A DNA stretch of 64,000 nucleotides from Yoonia sp. F2084L (GTDB taxonomy: Bacteria; Pseudomonadota; Alphaproteobacteria; Rhodobacterales; Rhodobacteraceae): positions 496,001 to 560,000 of the forward strand of contig NZ_JALKAH010000003.1 in assembly GCF_023015625.1 (NCBI RefSeq), in the 5' to 3' direction. How positions within the stretch are numbered: the stretch's first letter is position 1; each line of letters opens with the position of its first letter. Made by a program: the position numbers and the translations under genes. Positions 16,725 to 25,420 of this stretch are shown here, in pieces. Under the pieces are notes generated by a model. That model was not told the DNA's origin, did no database searches, and was given only the letters and a program-made list of their open reading frames with translations.

Positions 16725-18377
16725 ATGATCCGGCACGGCGGGAAAATACTGAGTGATCAATTGGTTAAGCTTGGCGTCGAGCGCGTTTTTTCGGTTCCCG
16801 GCGAAAGCTTTCTTGCCGCCCTTGATGGTCTTTACGACAGTGGCATTCCCAATATCGTCTGTCGCCAAGAAGGCGGTGCAGCGATGATGGCCGAGGCTTA
16901 CGGCAAAATGACCGGCAAGCCCGGCGTCTGCTTTGTCACGCGCGGACCGGGAGCCACCAATGCGTCTGCCGGTATCCACATCGCGATGCAGGACAGCACA
17001 CCAATGGTTTTGTTCGTAGGCCAGATCGACAACCGGCATACAGATCGTGAGACATTCCAAGAGGTTGATTACAAAGCCGTCTTTGGCGGGCTGGCGAAGT
17101 GGGTTGCCCAAGTCAACGACACTGATCGCCTGCCCGAATACATCGGGCGCGCCTTTCGCGTGGCCATGTCCGGGCGCCCTGGCCCGGTGGTACTGGCCTT
17201 GCCGGAAAACATGCTCAGCGCCAGTGCGGATGTGCCGGATATCAAGATGCCCCAGACGACTTCTCAACCCTTGCCCGAGACAACGGCGCAAACCATCCTG
17301 CATGAGCTTGCTCAATCACAGCGCCCGCTGATCGTGGTTGGTGGGCCCCATTGGTCGGCACAGGCGCAGGCGGATTTGCAAGCCTTCGCCGAGTGCCAGC
17401 AGGTGCCCGTCGCCGTCGGTTTTCGTCGTCAAGATTACATGGACAATCATCATGCAAATTATGTCGGCGATCTTAATGTCGGCATCAATCCCAAGCTCGC
17501 TGCGCGTGTGCGCGAGGCGGATACGTTGATCCTTTTAGGCACGCGTTTCGGTGACATCGAAACGCAGGGTTACACGCTGGTTGATCCGGCCAAACCGGGC
17601 AAACGGGTCGTGCATGTACATGCGGACGCAGATGAACTGGGCCGCGTCTATACGCCTAATATCGCGATTAACGCAACGGCGCCTGCCGTTTTGCGCCAAC
17701 TGGCAAATGCAGAGCACGCGGGTGAATGGGCCAGTTGGACGGCCGAGGCCCGCGCGGATTATGAAAGCTGGCTGAAACCGCAGGAAAGCCCCGGTGCCCT
17801 TAAGCAGGAGGATGTGGTCAAGTGGCTCTCGGACAACCTGCCGGACGATGCAATCCTGACCAATGGCGCAGGTAACTACGCGGCATGGCTGCATCGCTAT
17901 TTCGTTTACAAAGAATACGGCACGCAGCTTGCCCCGACCTCTGGGTCAATGGGGTATGGGTTTCCTGCGGCGATCTCGGCCTCGTTGGCCAACCCTGATC
18001 GGACGGTTGTTTGCCTTGCAGGGGACGGCTGTTTCCAGATGACTTGCAATGAAATGTCGACTGCTGTGCAACACGGCGCAAAACCCGTTGTCATCGTCAT
18101 GAACAACGGCCGCTATGGCACCATCCGTATGCATCAGGAAAAGACCTATCCGGGGCGCGTTTCCGGGACGGCAATTCATAATCCCGACTTCGCTGCTTTG
18201 GCGCGCAGTTACGGTGGACATGGTGAGTTGGTCACAAAATCCGATGATTTTCCTGATGCTTTTGCACGTGCGCAGGCGTCCGGCACAGTGGCGGTGATTG
18301 AATGCAAGGTTGACGAAGAAGCGCTGGCAACAGGCACCACATTAAGTGCCGTACGAGAGGCCGCATTGAAGCGGTAA
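16725..18377 (+). CDS. Thiamine pyrophosphate-dependent enzyme (acetolactate synthase-like)
   Basis: A 550-residue three-domain TPP enzyme. The N-terminal Pyr domain has the activating Glu49 (VCRQEGGAAMMAEAYGKMTG). A central DHS-like domain follows at about 190-320. The C-terminal PP domain has the Mg-TPP motif from about 433 (GDGCFQMTCNEMSTAVQHGAKPVVIVMNNGRYG). It is not obviously IlvB, because no regulatory-subunit gene is adjacent and the sequence lacks the IlvB-specific stretches I would look for. Oxalyl-CoA decarboxylase-like, glyoxylate carboligase-like or benzoylformate decarboxylase-like reactions are possible. Monocistronic by context, divergent from the FMN reductase gene. Confidence 0.85.
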   Translation: MIRHGGKILSDQLVKLGVERVFSVPGESFLAALDGLYDSGIPNIVCRQEGGAAMMAEAYGKMTGKPGVCFVTRGPGATNASAGIHIAMQDSTPMVLFVGQIDNRHTDRETFQEVDYKAVFGGLAKWVAQVNDTDRLPEYIGRAFRVAMSGRPGPVVLALPENMLSASADVPDIKMPQTTSQPLPETTAQTILHELAQSQRPLIVVGGPHWSAQAQADLQAFAECQQVPVAVGFRRQDYMDNHHANYVGDLNVGINPKLAARVREADTLILLGTRFGDIETQGYTLVDPAKPGKRVVHVHADADELGRVYTPNIAINATAPAVLRQLANAEHAGEWASWTAEARADYESWLKPQESPGALKQEDVVKWLSDNLPDDAILTNGAGNYAAWLHRYFVYKEYGTQLAPTSGSMGYGFPAAISASLANPDRTVVCLAGDGCFQMTCNEMSTAVQHGAKPVVIVMNNGRYGTIRMHQEKTYPGRVSGTAIHNPDFAALARSYGGHGELVTKSDDFPDAFARAQASGTVAVIECKVDEEALATGTTLSAVREAALKR

Positions 18378-18378
18378 G

Positions 18379-19002
18379 CTAGACATCCTGCCAGATCGTC
18401 TCTGCGTTGGTTTGCCATGCATTGCGATGCAGCAGTGGCGTGTCATCATCTGATGCGGCTTTGCCCAAACACAGATACCCGGTCAGGTGCCAGTTTTCAG
18501 GCACATCCAGTGTGTGCGCTACGGCCTGTGGATCGAGGATCGACACCCAGCCAACGCCAAGATTTTCGGCCCGAGCAGCCAACCAAAGCGTGTGGATTGC
18601 CGCTACCGTTGAATAGTTCAACATCTCCGGCATGGTCTGTCGCCCCAATCCGTGCCCTGCTTCCGGTTCAGTTTCCGTGAATATGGCAAGGTGAACAGGG
18701 GCCTCGCGCAGCCCGGCGAGTTTGAGGGCGTTGTAGGCGGCGCGTTGGTCGTCTTGGTAAAGTTCCGCCGCTTGCGCATTTGCCGTTTCGAAGTTCCGGA
18801 TGACTGCGTCGCGCCGGTCCGCCGATTTCACATGCAGCACGCGCCAAGGGCGGGCATTGCCGACGGATGGTGCAAAATCCATCGCCTTGCGCAAACGGTC
18901 CAGAACCGCGACCGGCACTGGGTCTGGCAGAAAGTGCCGCACATCACGCCGCCATAGCAGAATGTCCTGCAACGCGTCGCGGTGGGCTTGGCTGAGTTCC
19001 AT
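18379..19002 (-). CDS. bluB: 5,6-dimethylbenzimidazole synthase BluB
   Basis: A 207-residue flavin-destructase of the nitroreductase fold. It uses O2 to fragment reduced FMN and make the lower ligand of cobalamin. LLWRRDVRHFLPDPVP at the N-terminus and MDFAPSVGNARPWR are BluB hallmarks, and the FMN-contacting ending is LGVGWVSILDP. Its start codon abuts the stop of the Lin0512 gene (TGA then ATG), and the block continues up to cobO and cobN, so it belongs to cobalamin synthesis. It implies aerobic lower-ligand formation. Confidence 0.93.
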   Translation of the reverse strand: MELSQAHRDALQDILLWRRDVRHFLPDPVPVAVLDRLRKAMDFAPSVGNARPWRVLHVKSADRRDAVIRNFETANAQAAELYQDDQRAAYNALKLAGLREAPVHLAIFTETEPEAGHGLGRQTMPEMLNYSTVAAIHTLWLAARAENLGVGWVSILDPQAVAHTLDVPENWHLTGYLCLGKAASDDDTPLLHRNAWQTNAETIWQDV

Positions 19003-19362
19003 TCAGGTCTGCACCCATTTACCTGCTTGTGAGGGTAAGAAAGCTTCAACAGAAGCTGTGGCAACGACGGCGGTATCGCCGGTTTCGGGATTGGGGATGT
19101 TCAGCCCACCTTTCACCACACTCACCTGCGCACGCCCGCGGGGCAGACCGGATTTCAGCGCATCGGCGTCAATCTTGTCAGGCTCCTGTACGGCGACGGT
19201 GACCTGCACGCGCATTTCGGTATGAGGCAGATCAATGCTTTCAAAGATCGGCAGCGTGGAATGGCGGATTGCGTCTTCGATCGCGCGGCGCGCTGCCTTT
19301 TGGTAGTCCATCCCGTGCAGGTCATTGCCCATGCCCATTTCGATAATGACACGTTGTTCCAT
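19003..19362 (-). CDS. Lin0512 family protein (copy 2)
   Basis: A 119-residue protein, RVIIEMGMGNDLHGMDYQKAARRAIEDAIRHSTLP, then predicted beta strands. The motif '(I/T)E(M/F)GMG..L...DY..AA(R)R....A' matches the Lin0512 family, a small family of unknown function with a ring-fold prediction. It shares its first base with the stop of a second family member (TGATG), so the pair look like a tandem duplication. Their place between cobO and bluB suggests a link with cobalamin or metal handling, which is inference. Confidence 0.8.
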   Translation of the reverse strand: MEQRVIIEMGMGNDLHGMDYQKAARRAIEDAIRHSTLPIFESIDLPHTEMRVQVTVAVQEPDKIDADALKSGLPRGRAQVSVVKGGLNIPNPETGDTAVVATASVEAFLPSQAGKWVQT

Positions 19363-19706
19363 CAGGCGGGCTCCATCTCAAACGACACGTTGATCGCGAC
19401 ATTGGCAATGACGGTCGGTTTGCCATCTGGGCGCGGGACATCAAGGCCACCGTGGTGGACGGTGATCGTCGGTTGGCCATAGGGGAAAATGTCGAGCAGG
19501 CTTTGTGTATCGACCTGATCGGGCTGCTGCACGCCAACCTCAACATCAATCAGCATCGCCTCTTTGGGAAAACCGAAAAGTTCGGCCATATTGATGGAGT
19601 TGTGCCACAGGGCGTCTTGCAAACCACGTCGCGCCGCTTGGGTATAGTCTTGGCGGCGCAGGCTGGTGCCCATGCCAAATTCAGTGAGGACGCGGTGTTT
19701 GGGCAT
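19362..19706 (-). CDS. Lin0512 family protein (copy 1)
   Basis: A 114-residue paralogue of the next gene, starting MPKHRVLTEFGMGTSLRRQDYTQAARRGLQDALWHN. GMG followed by DYTQAARR is shared with its partner (GMG and DYQKAARR), and the second half aligns (VEVGVQQPDQVD with VTVAVQEPDKID; GGLDVPRPDGKPTVIANVAINV with GGLNIPNPETGDTAVVATASVE). The two may form a hetero-oligomer. The start is the ATG about 5 nt after an AAGGGC-like stretch context; a longer frame of 17 extra codons would overlap the YrbL-like gene. Function unknown. Confidence 0.8.
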   Translation of the reverse strand: MPKHRVLTEFGMGTSLRRQDYTQAARRGLQDALWHNSINMAELFGFPKEAMLIDVEVGVQQPDQVDTQSLLDIFPYGQPTITVHHGGLDVPRPDGKPTVIANVAINVSFEMEPA

Positions 19707-19723
19707 AAGGGCCTCCGTTCGAT

Positions 19724-20389
19724 TTACAGGCTGAATTGGCGACTGGTCGGGTCCCATGTCAGCCCCGTTCTATGGGCCAGACGTTTGCATCCGTCGTCAA
19801 GCCCGAAGCGGTTGAAGAAACGTCCCCATGACCGGACCGGGATCGCGTGGATATCGCCAAACCCATCGACAAGCACACATTCGCGCGGGCCTTGGACGCC
19901 ACCGATCTGGCGATGCCCGAAGACAAAGTTGCGGGCAGTCATATCGCCGGCACGCACATCGTAGCGATAGAGGCGGGCAATGGTATCATTCAAAAGCGCA
20001 AGATCTTCCGAGGTAAGCGGGCCTGCTGCCGACTTCGATTTCAAGGTGGTGCCCAAGGCATCATTGTCCAGCACCGCATCGCTGAGGCACGCCAGCCCGA
20101 GGTTGGTTTGCACAAAGCCATACATATGCGAAATCGGCGGGTGGATAGGTGCGGGCCAGGGGCCCAGCATCAGGCGCAGATATTCCTGATACTCCTTGCG
20201 GGCCCACCGTTTGCGGATGTGGGGAAAGTATTTTTCCGTCAGCGTTGCAAGGCGCGCGCGTCCTGTCGTTAGCGGGATGTCACGAAGCACTTTCACCAGC
20301 TTTTCAGGATCGGTCGGGTGCCGATAGATCGCGCGCTGTGTGCCGCTGGCCAGCACGTTTTCGGGATCAAGGTAGAGCATGGGGACCAT
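19724..20389 (-). CDS. YrbL-like protein (PhoP-network kinase-like fold)
   Basis: A 221-residue protein resembling YrbL/PF10707. Motifs are ASGTQRAIYRHPTDPEKLVKVL at the start (a kinase-like glycine/lysine strand), a central Arg/Tyr-rich helix (KRWARKEYQEYLRL), and RAGDMTARNFVFG, reminiscent of a kinase catalytic loop (D-x4-N). VLVDGFGD resembles the metal-binding DFG segment. It is placed between cobO (22 bp away) and a Lin0512 gene in the cobalamin block. YrbL function is unknown even in E. coli, so its role here is open. Confidence 0.65.
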   Translation of the reverse strand: MVPMLYLDPENVLASGTQRAIYRHPTDPEKLVKVLRDIPLTTGRARLATLTEKYFPHIRKRWARKEYQEYLRLMLGPWPAPIHPPISHMYGFVQTNLGLACLSDAVLDNDALGTTLKSKSAAGPLTSEDLALLNDTIARLYRYDVRAGDMTARNFVFGHRQIGGVQGPRECVLVDGFGDIHAIPVRSWGRFFNRFGLDDGCKRLAHRTGLTWDPTSRQFSL

Positions 20390-20411
20390 ATCGGTGTTCC
20401 GGCTGTGCGCC

Positions 20412-21020
20412 TTAGAATTCCACCCCGATTTGCGCTTTGATCCCGGAGCGGAACGGGTGTTTGACCAGCTCCATTTCCGTCACGAGGTCAGCCAGTTCGA
20501 TCAGGTCTTCATGGGCGTTGCGCCCGGTCAGGACCACGTGGGTCATTTCTGGCTTGTGGTCGCGCAAGAAGGCTACGACTTCGGCGGCGCTGACGTAATC
20601 ATAGCGGATGGCGATGTTGATCTCATCCAGCAGCACCATGTGGTTGGTCTCATCCAGGATCAGTTCCTTGGCCTTGGCCCAGGCCGCCTGTGCCATTTCG
20701 GTGTCGCGGGATTTGTCCTGCGTTTCCCAGGTGAACCCTTCACCCATGGTGTGGAACGCGCAGGTGTCGGTGAATTTGGACAGGATCAGGTCGCGCTCGC
20801 CGGTGGACATGCCGCCTTTGATGAACTGTACGACGGCGCATTTCATATCATGTGCGATGCAGCGGAAGATCATCCCGAAAGCGGCAGATGATTTGCCTTT
20901 GCCTTTGCCCGTATGGACGATGATCAGGCCCTTTTTGTCGGTCTTCGTCGCCATGATCTTGTCGCGGGCGGCCTTTTTCTTGGCCATTTTCATTGCATGG
21001 CGGTCGGTATCTTCGGTCAT
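20412..21020 (-). CDS. cobO: Cob(I)yrinic acid a,c-diamide adenosyltransferase
   Basis: A 202-residue CobA/CobO/BtuR-type ATP:corrinoid adenosyltransferase. The P-loop is HTGKGKGKSSAAFG (about 36-49), with VVQFIKGG and the conserved LLDEINIAIRYDYVS and VVLTGRNAHEDLIELADLVTEM. It transfers the adenosyl group from ATP to Co(I). The start is the ATG after GGTAG; the longer frame would run into cobN and the repeat. It is downstream of cobN in the minus-strand block, 34 bp away. Confidence 0.94.
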   Translation of the reverse strand: MTEDTDRHAMKMAKKKAARDKIMATKTDKKGLIIVHTGKGKGKSSAAFGMIFRCIAHDMKCAVVQFIKGGMSTGERDLILSKFTDTCAFHTMGEGFTWETQDKSRDTEMAQAAWAKAKELILDETNHMVLLDEINIAIRYDYVSAAEVVAFLRDHKPEMTHVVLTGRNAHEDLIELADLVTEMELVKHPFRSGIKAQIGVEF

Positions 21021-21036
21021 GTTTGCTACCTTCAGT

Positions 21037-21058
21037 CCGTGGGTTTCACCCACCCTAC
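21037..21058 (-). repeat. GTAGGGTGGGT palindromic repeat, copy 2, containing the cobN stop codon
   Basis: On the minus strand GTAGGGTGGGT is followed by GAA and ACCCACGG. GTGGGT and ACCCAC form perfect 6-bp arms. The TAG at 21057-21055 is the stop of cobN, so the repeat supplies the end of that gene. It fills most of the cobN-cobO gap. Same family as copies at 51996 and 2131. Confidence 0.6.
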
Positions 21059-24000
21059 AATAAACCCGCGATGCGCGCACGGGCGGAGTTGGATTTGGGT
21101 TGCCAGAGGTTGCGGTCAATCGCCTCTTGCAAGCGCTGGGCGATTTCCCTCAGCGCGGGGGCATTGGCGTCCGCGATAAAGTCGCGGGTGGCCTCGTCTT
21201 TGATAAAGGCCTCTTCGACCAGATCGAAGTGGTGGTTGCGCACCGCCCCTGTGGTCGCCGCAAAGGCGAAGAGGTAATCGACCGTCGCCGCGATCTCGAA
21301 CGCGCCTTTGTAGCCGTGCCGCTTCACCCCATCGATCCATTTGGGGTTCACGACGCGGGACCGCACCACCCGTCCGATTTCATCGTCTAGTGTCCGAATG
21401 ACAGGCCGTTCGGGGCGCGAGTGATCGTTGTGGTAGATGGGTCGGTCTTGGCCTTGCAGCGTGCTGATAGCGGCAGCGGCCCCACCTTCGAACTGGTAGT
21501 AGTCGTCACTGTCCAGAATATCATGTTCGCGGTTGTCCTGATTTTGCACGACTGCTTCGGCTTGCGAAAGCCGCGCCTCAAAGGCTTTTCGGTCCTTACG
21601 GCCCTCAGCGCCTTTGCCGTAAGCATAGCTGCCCCATTCCAGATAGGCTTCGGCGAAGTCCGCTTTGTCTGCCCATATCCGTTCGTCGATCAGTGCTTGC
21701 AGACCTGCTCCATAAGCGCCGGGTTTGGAGCCGAAGACGCGGGTGGCGTCTTCGCCTGCTTTCGCGCGTGCCGCTGCGGGGTTCAGATCGGCGGGTTCGT
21801 CCATGTCCTGCACTGCGCGCGCAGCACTATCGACCAAGGCGATAAGTTGTGGAAAGGCATCGCGGAAAAAGCCGGAGATGCGGAGTGTGACATCGACGCG
21901 GGGTCGTCCCAAGACGGATTGGGGTAGGACTTCGAAACCGGTCACGCGCCGGTTGGCGCTGTCCCACGTGGGTTTGACGCCCATCAAGGCCAGCGCTTGG
22001 GCGATGTCATCGCCACCGGTGCGCATATTGGCCGTGCCCCAAGCCGTGACGAGCATGCTGCGTGGCCAATCGCCGTGGTCTTGCAGGTGCTTTTCGATCA
22101 GCAGGTTTGCTGATTTCCATCCCAGCGCCCAGGCGGTTGGGGTGGGCACAGCGCGGCTATCGACCGAGTAGAAGTTGCGGCCTGTGGGCAGCACGTCAAG
22201 GCGGCCGCGTGTGGGTGCGCCGGATGGGCCGGGTGGGACGAATTTTCCGTTAAGCGCCTTGAATAGGCCCACACCCTCGCGCAGGCCGCACTCCCAGATC
22301 GCGGTGGAGATGGTGTCTTCAATCTCTTGCAAAACCTCTCGTGAGGCAGGACCAGGTGCCTCGACCATTTCATCAACAAGACGTTGGGAAAATAGCTCAA
22401 GACGTTCGACTGTGTCGCCATTCGTACGCCAAACACCCTGGCCTTCGAGGGTTTCCGGCTTCTTGTCGGCCGGTGCGGACAAGTCACAATCAAGCGGGTC
22501 AATGCCACAGCCAAAATCGTCTGCCAGAGCACGCAGCAGCGACGCATTCCGGCCCTTGCCATCTCCGCGTGGTACCCTTGCGATCGCAATTGCAAGGTCA
22601 CGCGACAGTGACCCTTCGGGTGACTGCCCGAAGATATGCAAGCCATCACGGATTTGGGCTTCTTTGAGTTCGCAGAGGTAGGCGTCGAGTTTGCCCAGAT
22701 CACTGTCTTGATCACCGGTGAAGCCTGCGTCTTTTGCCAGCCCTGTGACGTCAGACAGCGACAGGATTTCCCCCCGCAGGTGCTCGATCCGGCGCGGATC
22801 GACCCCTGCGGCTTCGTAGTATTCGTCGACCAGCGCTTCGAGATCGCGCAGGGGGCCGTAGGTCTCGGCGCGGGTCAGCGGTGGCGTCAGGTGGTCGATG
22901 ATGACCGCCGATGTGCGCCGCTTGGCTTGGGTGCCTTCGCCGGGGTCGTTGACGATGAAAGGGTAGATGTGTGGGGTGGGGCCGAAGACAGCCTCGGGCC
23001 AGCAGGTTTCCGAAAGTGCCACCGCCTTGCCGGGCAGCCATTCGAGGTTGCCGTGTTTGCCCATGTGTACGATCGCGTCTGCGTCCCAGTGATGCCGCAG
23101 CCAGAAGTAGAAGGCCAGGTAGTTGTGTGGCGGCACCAAATCGGGCGAGTGGTAGGTGTCGGTCGGGTCGATGTTATAGCCGCGGGCGGGTTGCAGGCCA
23201 ACGACGGCGTTGCCGAAACGGTGGATGCTGAGGGCGAAACCTGCTTTTGCTGTCTCTGTCGGAGCCTCCGGCGGAGGTATTTTTGAACATGAGAAGAAGG
23301 GGTCGTCTTCCGGTGGCCCCCAGCGTGTTTCGATGTCTTTCTTGATGTCCCAAGGCAGGGCATCGAAGTGCTGCTTATAGATACGCAGGGGTAAGAATTC
23401 ACCGCCGTCCTTGTCTGCCCGGTCTGTCAGCCAATTGGTTGGTCCTGCCATGATTTGTGCCATCAGTGCGGCGCTGTCAGCGGGCGGGGTGACGTTGTGA
23501 CCTTCCGCTTTCAGAAGGTTCAGGACGTGCACCGTCGCCGCGGGCGTGTCCAATCCTACGCCATTGGCGAGCCGCCCGTCTTTGTTGGGGTAGTTGGCGA
23601 GGATGAGTGCTGTCTTCTTCGTGGCGGCTTTGGTTTTTCGTAGGGTGGCCCAGTTTTTGGTTAGTTGCGTGACGAAGTCGATCCGGTCGCCCCGTGCTTG
23701 GTAGGTCGCGACGGGGCATTCCGTTGCTTCATCGAAGAATGCTTCGCCTTTGAAGCTGACGGCGCGGGAGAGGATGCGTCCGTCGACCTCGGGCAAAGCG
23801 ACGTTCATGGCGATGTCGCGGGCAGTGAGGCCGTGGAGGCCATCGGCCCATGTGGATTCCGCGGCACCTGAGAGGATGACTTGGAAAATGGGTGCATTAT
23901 TGCTCAAAAGTGGGTTTTGAGGGCTGTTGTCTCCGTCATGCGGGCTGCCGACAGCGAAGGCGGTGCAGTTGAGGATGACATCGGGGGGCGCCTCCGCAAA

Positions 24001-24756
24001 GAGATGGTGCAGTGTGGCGGTGCTGACCGGGTCCTTCAGGCTGGCCACGAAGATGGGCAACGGGTTCAGGCCAGCGCGTGACAGGCTGCGCGTGAGCCGG
24101 TTGATGGGGTTCAGCCCGCCGCCTTGGACCAGAGCGCGGTAGAAGATGATAGGGACGATGGGTTGGTCTGCCGTCCAGCTAGATTGGGCCGCTTTGAGGT
24201 CTGCGATGCCTGCGCCGGGCCAGTAGACGCCTGCGCGGAGCAGCGGTGCAGGTCCGGTTGGTTTTTCGCCGCCGTCGAGCATCGCCTTGGCGTAGGCCAG
24301 CAGGTTTGTACTGTTCTCGGGCCCGCCTTCAACGAGGTAGGACCAAAGTGTGTCGTAGTCTTCACCACTGACGGTTGAGAGTTCGCGCAATTCCGGGTCT
24401 GGCTTGTCATCGCCGGGCAGGGCCGCGAAGGGGATGCCTGCCTCGCGCAAGCGCGCGGCATATTGGGTCAGCCCGTATTTCCAATACCCTGCGCCGCCCA
24501 AGATGCGCGCGATCACCAGACGGGATTTGGTCGCGCAATCGTCCAAATGCAGATCGACCGACATGGGGTGGGTGAGGTGCATCATGTTCGCTAAACGCAG
24601 CGTTGGAGGGTCCGTCATTTCGGATCGCGCGTCTGACAGAGCGGCCAGTTCTGTGTCGGCCGCCGAGATGATGATAAGGTCCGCAGGCGTTTGACCCAAA
24701 TCAACAGGTTCTGTCCCATCAGAGATCGCGCCGGGGGTGGCCGCTAGCAGGTGCAT
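21055..24756 (-). CDS. cobN: Cobaltochelatase subunit CobN
   Basis: A 1233-residue large subunit of the ATP-dependent cobalt chelatase (CobN/ChlH family), which inserts Co2+ into hydrogenobyrinic acid a,c-diamide. Recognisable stretches include ARGYNIDPTDTYHSPDLVPPHNYLAFYFWLRHHWDADAIVHMGKHGNLEWLPGKAVALS, GRNFYSVDSRAVPTPTAWALG and YGKGAEGRKDRKAF. Residues about 486-498 (FFSCSKIPPPE) are encoded by an in-frame dispersed repeat at 23264-23300. It opens the cobN-cobO-yrbL-Lin0512-bluB run and diverges from a 54-residue small gene. CobS and CobT partners are not in the window. Confidence 0.96.
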   Translation of the reverse strand: MHLLAATPGAISDGTEPVDLGQTPADLIIISAADTELAALSDARSEMTDPPTLRLANMMHLTHPMSVDLHLDDCATKSRLVIARILGGAGYWKYGLTQYAARLREAGIPFAALPGDDKPDPELRELSTVSGEDYDTLWSYLVEGGPENSTNLLAYAKAMLDGGEKPTGPAPLLRAGVYWPGAGIADLKAAQSSWTADQPIVPIIFYRALVQGGGLNPINRLTRSLSRAGLNPLPIFVASLKDPVSTATLHHLFAEAPPDVILNCTAFAVGSPHDGDNSPQNPLLSNNAPIFQVILSGAAESTWADGLHGLTARDIAMNVALPEVDGRILSRAVSFKGEAFFDEATECPVATYQARGDRIDFVTQLTKNWATLRKTKAATKKTALILANYPNKDGRLANGVGLDTPAATVHVLNLLKAEGHNVTPPADSAALMAQIMAGPTNWLTDRADKDGGEFLPLRIYKQHFDALPWDIKKDIETRWGPPEDDPFFSCSKIPPPEAPTETAKAGFALSIHRFGNAVVGLQPARGYNIDPTDTYHSPDLVPPHNYLAFYFWLRHHWDADAIVHMGKHGNLEWLPGKAVALSETCWPEAVFGPTPHIYPFIVNDPGEGTQAKRRTSAVIIDHLTPPLTRAETYGPLRDLEALVDEYYEAAGVDPRRIEHLRGEILSLSDVTGLAKDAGFTGDQDSDLGKLDAYLCELKEAQIRDGLHIFGQSPEGSLSRDLAIAIARVPRGDGKGRNASLLRALADDFGCGIDPLDCDLSAPADKKPETLEGQGVWRTNGDTVERLELFSQRLVDEMVEAPGPASREVLQEIEDTISTAIWECGLREGVGLFKALNGKFVPPGPSGAPTRGRLDVLPTGRNFYSVDSRAVPTPTAWALGWKSANLLIEKHLQDHGDWPRSMLVTAWGTANMRTGGDDIAQALALMGVKPTWDSANRRVTGFEVLPQSVLGRPRVDVTLRISGFFRDAFPQLIALVDSAARAVQDMDEPADLNPAAARAKAGEDATRVFGSKPGAYGAGLQALIDERIWADKADFAEAYLEWGSYAYGKGAEGRKDRKAFEARLSQAEAVVQNQDNREHDILDSDDYYQFEGGAAAAISTLQGQDRPIYHNDHSRPERPVIRTLDDEIGRVVRSRVVNPKWIDGVKRHGYKGAFEIAATVDYLFAFAATTGAVRNHHFDLVEEAFIKDEATRDFIADANAPALREIAQRLQEAIDRNLWQPKSNSARARIAGLL
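23264..23300 (+). repeat. CCTCCGGCGG-type dispersed repeat inside cobN
   Basis: The plus strand reads GCCTCCGGCGGAGG, then TATTTTTGAACATGAGAAG and AAGG. It is nearly identical to the intergenic copy at 52077-52113. It is antisense to cobN and is translated in frame as FFSCSKIPPPE, without a stop or frameshift. See findings. Confidence 0.85.
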
Positions 24757-24803
24757 CCAGCAAACCCTCGTGCTAGGAGACGTATGAACAAAAGGTCACG
24801 ACC

Positions 24804-24968
24804 ATGGATTACAAAGCTGCAGGAGCACCGAAATTGGGTAAGAAAGCACCGAAACATCAAGAGCATAACGCCCATGGCAGCAGCAAGAAGCCCTTTGGCC
24901 AGCGCCCGAGCAAAGAAGAATTGCTCGCGCGGATGAAGGCGGCGGCTGAGGCGAAGAAAGCCCAGTAA
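24804..24968 (+). CDS. Small basic protein, unknown function
   Basis: A 54-residue ORF: MDYKAAGAPKLGKKAPKHQE, then HNAHGSSKKPFGQRPSKEEL and LARMKAAAEAKKAQ. It is rich in Lys and Ala with a predicted C-terminal helix. I believe it is real because its codon use is like the neighbours and it fills the cobN-GNAT gap exactly, ending 2 bp before the convergent GNAT stop. The best ribosome site is an AAAGG about 7 nt upstream of the ATG. It is divergent from cobN. No function is known to me; nucleic-acid binding is only a guess from its charge. Confidence 0.6.
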   Translation: MDYKAAGAPKLGKKAPKHQEHNAHGSSKKPFGQRPSKEELLARMKAAAEAKKAQ

Positions 24969-24970
24969 GC

Positions 24971-25420
24971 TCACAGCTGCTTTTCCATGAAAAGCGAGCT
25001 CTTGCCGGTTTCATAGTCGCCAAAGACACCGCATTTGATGAACCCGTGCCGGGCATAGAGCCGGTGTGCAGCGTGGAGCAGATTGCCGGTTTCGAGCTTG
25101 AGGATGGTGATGCCTTCTTCGCGAGCGGTGTCCTCGATTTGGCGGAGCAGGGCAGCGGCGACGCCCTTGCCCCGCGCGGTCTCGGAGACGAACATCGACT
25201 TCACTTCGCCATAATCGGGCTTCACCATCAGGGCGCCAGTGCCCAAGATATCGTCGCCTTCGCGGGCGGTGTAGAAATGAATGTCAGGTGCGACTAGGTC
25301 ATCCACGTCGAGGTAGAAGTTGTCTTCAGGCGGAAAGAGGCTCTGCATCAGGGCGTGGCTTTGCTTGAGCAAAGCAGTTGCCTTTGGGTGATGCGGGTCT
25401 GTCCTTTCGACGATGATCAT
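24971..25420 (-). CDS. GNAT family N-acetyltransferase
   Basis: A 149-residue acetyltransferase. The acetyl-CoA loop is VSETARGKGVAAALLRQIEDTAREEG (R-G-K-G-V-A pattern), preceded by the strand GEVKSMFV and followed by LKLETGNLLHAAHRLYARHGFIKCG, typical of GNAT proteins of the YsnE/amino-acid-acetylating type. It overlaps cobW by 4 nt (ATGA) and so is translationally coupled to a cobalamin gene. Substrate unknown; a cobalamin role is not implied by the family. Confidence 0.88.
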   Translation of the reverse strand: MIIVERTDPHHPKATALLKQSHALMQSLFPPEDNFYLDVDDLVAPDIHFYTAREGDDILGTGALMVKPDYGEVKSMFVSETARGKGVAAALLRQIEDTAREEGITILKLETGNLLHAAHRLYARHGFIKCGVFGDYETGKSSLFMEKQL

